From the NCBI GenBank assembly GCA_900553515.1, contig USDN01000028.1, positions 1-34,343 on the forward strand: 34,343 nt of DNA, given 5' to 3'. The notes beneath the pieces were generated by a model. The model did no database searches. It was not told where the DNA came from and saw only the letters and a program-made list of their open reading frames with translations. Position 1 is the stretch's first letter. Each line of letters starts with the position of its first letter. Origin of the DNA: an uncultured Blautia sp. GTDB lineage: Bacteria; Bacillota; Clostridia; Lachnospirales; Lachnospiraceae. Shown piece by piece: positions 32,503 to 34,343 of this stretch. The position numbers were made by a program, and so were the translations under genes.

Positions 32503-34122
32503 ATGAATCAGAAAAAATGGTGGCAGGATTCTGTTGTATATCAGATTTATCCCAGAAGTTTTCAGGACAGCAACGGGGACGGAATCGGAGATATCCGGGG
32601 AATCATCAAAAGACTGGATTATTTGGAGGAACTGGGCATAGATGCCGTGTGGCTGTCTCCGGTGTGCCGGTCCCCTCAGGATGATAACGGGTATGATATT
32701 TCCGATTATCAGGATATCGATCCTATGTTTGGAAGCCTGGAGGATATGGAAGAGCTGATTGCAGAAGCGAAAAAAAGAAATATCAGAATCATTATGGATC
32801 TTGTATTGAATCATTCTTCTGATGAACACCGCTGGTTCCGGGAAGCCAGGAAAGACAAAAATAATCCCTTCCATGACTATTATGTATGGCGCGACGGGGA
32901 AGAGGGCGTATATCCCAATGATATGAAATCGTTATTTGGCGGTCCGGCATGGGAGTGGGTTCCGGAATTAAAACAGTATTATTTTCACCAGTTTTCTGTG
33001 AAACAGCCAGATCTGAACTGGGAAAATCCGGCTGTCCGCAGAGAAATTTATGATATGATCCTGTGGTGGATGGATAAAGGAGTGGGCGGTTTCCGTCTGG
33101 ATGTCATCGATCAGATCGCCAAGGATCCCGAGCGTAAAATTACGAACAACGGACCAAGACTGCATGAATTTATTCGGGAATTAAGCCGGGAAACTTTTCA
33201 GAAGGGAGACCTGATCACAGTAGGAGAGGCCTGGGGCGCTGATATTGAAAGAGCGAAGCTTTACAGCAACCCTGATGGAAGTGAGTTTTCCATGGTGTTC
33301 CAGTTTGAACATATGATGCTGGATCAGGAGCAGGGAAAAGAAAAATGGGATCTCAGCCCCCTGCCGTTTGTGAAACTGAAAAAATGCCTTGCGAAATGGC
33401 AGCAGGAGCTTCATGAATGTGGATGGAACAGCCTTTTCTGGGATAACCATGATCTTCCGAGAATCGTATCCCGCTGGGGAAATGACAGGGAATATCGTGC
33501 AGAATCTGCAAAAATGCTGGCAACGATCCTCCATGGAATGGAAGGCACTCCTTATATTTATCAGGGAGAAGAGCTGGGTATGACAAATGTCCGTTTTGAC
33601 AGCATTGAAAAGTATCAGGACATAGAAACTCTGAATATGTATCAGGAAAGAATGGAAAAAGGCTATGACAGACAGGATATCATGGAATCCATATATGCCA
33701 AAGGCCGGGATAATGCAAGAACACCCATGCAGTGGGACGGAAGCCGGAATGCCGGATTTACGGAAGGTACACCATGGATCGGTGTAAATTCCAACTATAC
33801 GGAGATCAATGCAGAACAGCAGCTTCAGGATAAAGACTCTGTATTCCGTTATTACCAGAAGCTGATCCGTCTCCGCAAAGAGCATGAGATATTTGTAAAA
33901 GGAGATTTTACTCTGCTTCTTCCAGAGGATGAAAGTATTTTTGCCTATGTAAGGGAATATCAGGGACAGAAGCTCCTGGTTGCGGCAAACTTTACAGATC
34001 AGGAGGTTTCCTTTGAGATTTCAGAACAGTGGAAAGAAGCAAAGACACTGATCCATAATTATAAAGAAGAAGCTTCAGGAAGAAAACTGCGGCCGTATGA
34101 AGCCTTCATAAAATTACTTTAA
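32503..34122 (+). CDS. malL: Oligo-1,6-glucosidase-like alpha-glucosidase (GH13_31)
   Basis: A 539-residue cytoplasmic alpha-glucosidase that releases glucose from the ends of short oligosaccharides. The GH13 start WWQDSVVYQIYPRSFQDSNG is typical. Catalytic residues are Asp200 (GFRLD), Glu242 (GEAW) and Asp317 (NHD). The residue after the nucleophile is Val201. In this family Val there favours alpha-1,6 (isomaltose) bonds, whereas Thr or Ala goes with maltose preference. QPDLNWENP is also seen. Start: the ATG at 32503 has AGGAGG 8 nt upstream; the ATG two codons earlier (32497) is too close. It is the last gene of the operon in view. It would finish the branch stubs left by the debranching enzymes. 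Confidence 0.94.
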   Translation: MNQKKWWQDSVVYQIYPRSFQDSNGDGIGDIRGIIKRLDYLEELGIDAVWLSPVCRSPQDDNGYDISDYQDIDPMFGSLEDMEELIAEAKKRNIRIIMDLVLNHSSDEHRWFREARKDKNNPFHDYYVWRDGEEGVYPNDMKSLFGGPAWEWVPELKQYYFHQFSVKQPDLNWENPAVRREIYDMILWWMDKGVGGFRLDVIDQIAKDPERKITNNGPRLHEFIRELSRETFQKGDLITVGEAWGADIERAKLYSNPDGSEFSMVFQFEHMMLDQEQGKEKWDLSPLPFVKLKKCLAKWQQELHECGWNSLFWDNHDLPRIVSRWGNDREYRAESAKMLATILHGMEGTPYIYQGEELGMTNVRFDSIEKYQDIETLNMYQERMEKGYDRQDIMESIYAKGRDNARTPMQWDGSRNAGFTEGTPWIGVNSNYTEINAEQQLQDKDSVFRYYQKLIRLRKEHEIFVKGDFTLLLPEDESIFAYVREYQGQKLLVAANFTDQEVSFEISEQWKEAKTLIHNYKEEASGRKLRPYEAFIKLL

Positions 34123-34343
34123 ATTTGTGTTTGTGGGGAGAGGCGGAATATGATTTTTTGCCTGTAAAGGATATGCAGGATCAGAGAAATCTGCCACAGA
34201 AGCTAGTTCGCGATTTGGAAAGTTCTATGTTTCTGCTTCTTTGCAAAATACACTTCCTCTGATGCCGAACTCGTCTTCGACTCAGACAGCAGCATCAGAG
34301 GAAGCAAAGCAAAGTCGCAGAAGACAAGAACTTTTGACCAAAT
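34123..34343 (+). other. Downstream region with an open frame that runs off the window
   Basis: The last 221 bp hold no clear gene and no simple terminator. One frame is open from about 34152 to the window end (ASSRFGKFYVSASLQ and onward) without a recognised start or domain. It runs straight through the inverted repeat at 34219-34334, so it is more likely chance or part of a repeat than a gene. Confidence 0.4.
34219..34334. repeat. Long imperfect inverted repeat
   Basis: From the outside in, the arms contain AAAGTTCT (34219-34226) with AGAACTTT (34327-34334), then a 14-bp block with 12 matches (34231-34244 with 34309-34322). Innermost is a perfect 13-bp block, CTTCCTCTGATGC (34253-34265) with GCATCAGAGGAAG (34292-34304). 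The loop is 26 nt. The structure resembles a MITE-like element or a large RNA stem. Its right border may extend beyond the window. Confidence 0.75.

Noticed and set aside
34152..34343. A partial gene running off the right end
   Set aside because: The frame has no start signal or domain and is crossed by a long inverted repeat; kept only as a note.

Overview
The window looks like a chromosomal segment from a low-to-mid-GC gut Firmicute, most likely a Lachnospiraceae member (Blautia / Mediterraneibacter / Dorea type). This is inferred from strong AGGAGG-like ribosome binding sites, TTGACA/TATAAT-type promoters, Gram-positive lipoprotein signals, a Rpn-family nuclease typical of that family and an intracellular maltodextrin operon. 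No rRNA, tRNA, transposase gene, phage gene or CRISPR array was seen.

Layout. (1) 1-4.5 kb: carAB, carbamoyl-phosphate synthase, behind its own promoter and closed by a terminator. The small subunit has lost all three residues of the glutaminase catalytic triad although its frame is intact. (2) 4.6-8.1 kb: uppP (undecaprenyl-diphosphatase), glpK (glycerol kinase) and a lipoprotein with about 16 tandem acidic pentapeptides. A bidirectional terminator follows. (3) 8.2-12.1 kb: a molybdate locus. modABC runs rightward. A molbindin (Mop) gene and a HTH plus binding-protein regulator run leftward, and the two divergent promoters share their -35 region. (4) 12.2-18.2 kb: a visibly AT-richer island with a BlaI-type repressor, a BlaR1/MecR1-type membrane metalloprotease whose penicillin-sensor domain is replaced by a short Cys/His-rich segment, a 12-bp inverted-repeat candidate operator, a small lipoprotein, a small secreted SH3b protein, and a three-gene ABC transporter (two FtsX-like permeases plus ATPase). 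(5) 18.5-19.4 kb: a Rpn-family PD-(D/E)XK nuclease. (6) 19.4-34.1 kb: a maltodextrin/starch-oligosaccharide regulon. A LacI-type and a PucR/CdaR-type regulator run leftward. malEFG and five intracellular glucan-active enzymes run rightward: type I pullulanase, GH133 debranching enzyme, 4-alpha-glucanotransferase, neopullulanase-like GH13 and an oligo-1,6-glucosidase-like GH13. The window ends in a roughly 115-bp imperfect inverted repeat.

How the parts work together. Maltodextrins bound by the lipoprotein MalE would enter through MalFG, using an ATPase encoded elsewhere. Two different debranching routes, disproportionation and end hydrolysis would then take them to glucose. Short repeats (TATCGAAACA / ATACGAAACA) lie in the lacI promoter and just downstream of the malE promoter, and are the best operator candidates. 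The best candidate for a little-described system is region 4, where a protease-controlled repressor appears to govern small exported proteins and an ABC transporter. Its function cannot be read from sequence alone. The best single-gene anomaly is the triad-less CarA.
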